Below, piece after piece: positions 63,123 to 64,000 of a stretch of DNA of 64,000 nucleotides. The stretch comes from an uncultured Alphaproteobacteria bacterium. GTDB lineage: Bacteria > Pseudomonadota > Alphaproteobacteria > Rhodobacterales > Rhodobacteraceae. The number at the start of each line of letters is the position of its first letter. The stretch's first letter is position 1. Position numbers and translations under genes: made by a program. A model generated the notes under the pieces. That model made no database searches. It saw only the letters and a program-made list of their open reading frames with translations, and was not told the DNA's origin. Where the stretch lies: contig CACBAO010000008.1 of NCBI GenBank assembly GCA_902537235.1, forward strand, positions 1-64,000, given 5' to 3'.

Positions 63123-64000
63123 TTATTTATTTGGATGATTGTTTTTTATGGCACTCAAAATCGCAACTATTGCGTTATCACGATCTTTAGCCATTTCAAG
63201 AAAATGCTTACCTTTTGACATGTCTTTACACCCATTAACCATCTTATCACGTAATTCTTGTGTTAATTCAGGTGCTTTAAGTCTAGTCCATGGTAATTGT
63301 AATGCAGGGCCGAATTGGTCTAGATTTGTAGCCATACCTCCTTCACCACAGGCTACGTGAAATGCCATGCATTGACCTTGGTAAGCCATCCTAGGTGCTG
63401 GCCCATTAATTAGTGCTAAATCAATTTGTTCGGGTGTTGCTTCATCATTTGCAACCATGTGTAATGCCTCTCGCCACAATGCTTCCTGTAAACGAGTTGC
63501 AATAAATCCTGGAATTTCTTTTTTAAGCACAATTGGGACTTTACCGACCGTTTTATAGAAGCTGACCGCCTGATCAACGCATAGTTTATTCGTGTATTCA
63601 CTAGCAACAACCTCTACCAGTGGAAGTAAGTAGGGAGGGTTAAAAGGATGTCCTACTATTGCTCTATCTTTTGTATTGCAGTTCTTTACGATTTCTGAAA
63701 TTAATAGTCCAGAAGTTGATGAAGCTATAATAACGCTTGGGTTTAAAAATAAATCAATTTGGGAATAAAAATCTTGCTTTACATTTAATATCTCTGGAAT
63801 GCTTTCCTGCACGAAGTCGACCTCGCTTAAGCTCTCTTTTAAGTTGGTAGAGATTTTCATTTTTTCTAACGATGCTGTTTTATCAATGCCTAATTTTTCT
63901 AATGTTTCCCAAGCCGTTTTGATTAATGACTTATAATCATCTATTTCATTCTCTGAGTGGAGATAACATTTTACATTTAGGCCTTTGGCTAGAAAGTGAG
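63123..64000 (-). CDS. 3-hydroxyacyl-CoA dehydrogenase family, L-carnitine dehydrogenase-like (5' end outside window)
   Basis: About 292 residues are visible; the N-terminal NAD loop lies beyond base 64000 and the frame enters as [17 protein letters not shown]. The 3HCDH landmarks are [61 protein letters not shown] and a C-terminal domain. The text [15 protein letters not shown] is typical of carnitine 3-dehydrogenases and lambda-crystallin-like members. The reaction would be L-carnitine to 3-dehydrocarnitine with NAD. It ends without a fused thioesterase domain, so the betainyl-CoA thioesterase should be a separate gene. The gene is 10 bases upstream of BKACE. Confidence 0.85.
   Translation of the reverse strand, partial: HFLAKGLNVKCYLHSENEIDDYKSLIKTAWETLEKLGIDKTASLEKMKISTNLKESLSEVDFVQESIPEILNVKQDFYSQIDLFLNPSVIIASSTSGLLISEIVKNCNTKDRAIVGHPFNPPYLLPLVEVVASEYTNKLCVDQAVSFYKTVGKVPIVLKKEIPGFIATRLQEALWREALHMVANDEATPEQIDLALINGPAPRMAYQGQCMAFHVACGEGGMATNLDQFGPALQLPWTRLKAPELTQELRDKMVNGCKDMSKGKHFLEMAKDRDNAIVAILSAIKNNHPNK

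Noticed and set aside
1-64000. Search for CRISPR arrays, insertion sequences, phage genes, toxin-antitoxin pairs and defence genes.
   Set aside because: None seen; the window reads as ordinary metabolic chromosome.

Overview
The window is one AT-rich bacterial chromosome segment packed with genes. Most intergenic gaps are short, and no gap exceeds about 240 bases. I saw no rRNA or tRNA gene, CRISPR array, insertion sequence, integrase or phage gene. The gene content points to a marine alphaproteobacterium of the low-GC, streamlined kind; this placement is inference. The evidence is a DMSP lyase (DddP type), sulfoacetaldehyde acetyltransferase (Xsc), a SoeABC-type sulfite dehydrogenase, a quaternary-amine ABC transporter beside carnitine-type catabolic genes, class III cyclases fused to TolB-like/TPR modules, and a divinyl chlorophyllide 8-vinyl reductase homologue.

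Layout. 1-9.2 kb: a broken RidA gene, a small Cys-rich protein with a class III cyclase, a threonine synthase-like enzyme, an IlvD/Edd dehydratase, a methyltransferase, endonuclease III, a PNKP-like HAD phosphatase with no ordinary start codon, and two PLP enzymes. 9.2-17.8 kb: glutaminyl cyclase, two DAO-type flavoproteins, a 51-residue membrane ORF, a DHRS6-like SDR, FadH, and a minus-strand run of AhpD-like protein, 2OG-Fe(II) oxygenase and M29/NicX-like protein. 17.9-21.7 kb: a polar amino acid ABC transporter split over divergent units, then a variant carboxymuconolactone-decarboxylase-like protein and an EthD protein. 21.7-31.5 kb: a cyclase-TolB-TPR protein, MATE pump, DUF1330 and GAF proteins, a CoA ligase abutting an unknown propeller-like protein, GFA, MFS and NUDIX genes.

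31.5-49.1 kb is the most coherent region. It holds an ald-bciA-like-GMC operon, a PreP-like protease, xsc-pta, a lactonase, a diaminopropionate ammonia-lyase homologue, dddP, a stand-alone biotinyl carrier and soeABC. Read together, Xsc releases sulfite and acetyl phosphate, Pta makes acetyl-CoA, Ald can recycle alanine from taurine transamination, SoeABC oxidises sulfite to sulfate, and DddP cleaves DMSP. This looks like an organosulfur island.

49.1-64 kb: a peptidase, a DsbA-like protein, glutamate dehydrogenase and a DMT exporter. A second coherent block follows: a CaiC-like CoA ligase, a ProX/ProW/ProV-type transporter, and a minus-strand operon of 3-hydroxyacyl-CoA dehydrogenase family (cut by the window edge), BKACE, acyl-CoA dehydrogenase and NDP-forming acyl-CoA synthetase. 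Its content matches carnitine or gamma-butyrobetaine uptake and conversion to glycine betaine.

Three coding anomalies deserve attention: an in-frame TAA in ridA, and two genes (HAD phosphatase, GMC oxidoreductase) whose only sensible starts are ATA or ATT.
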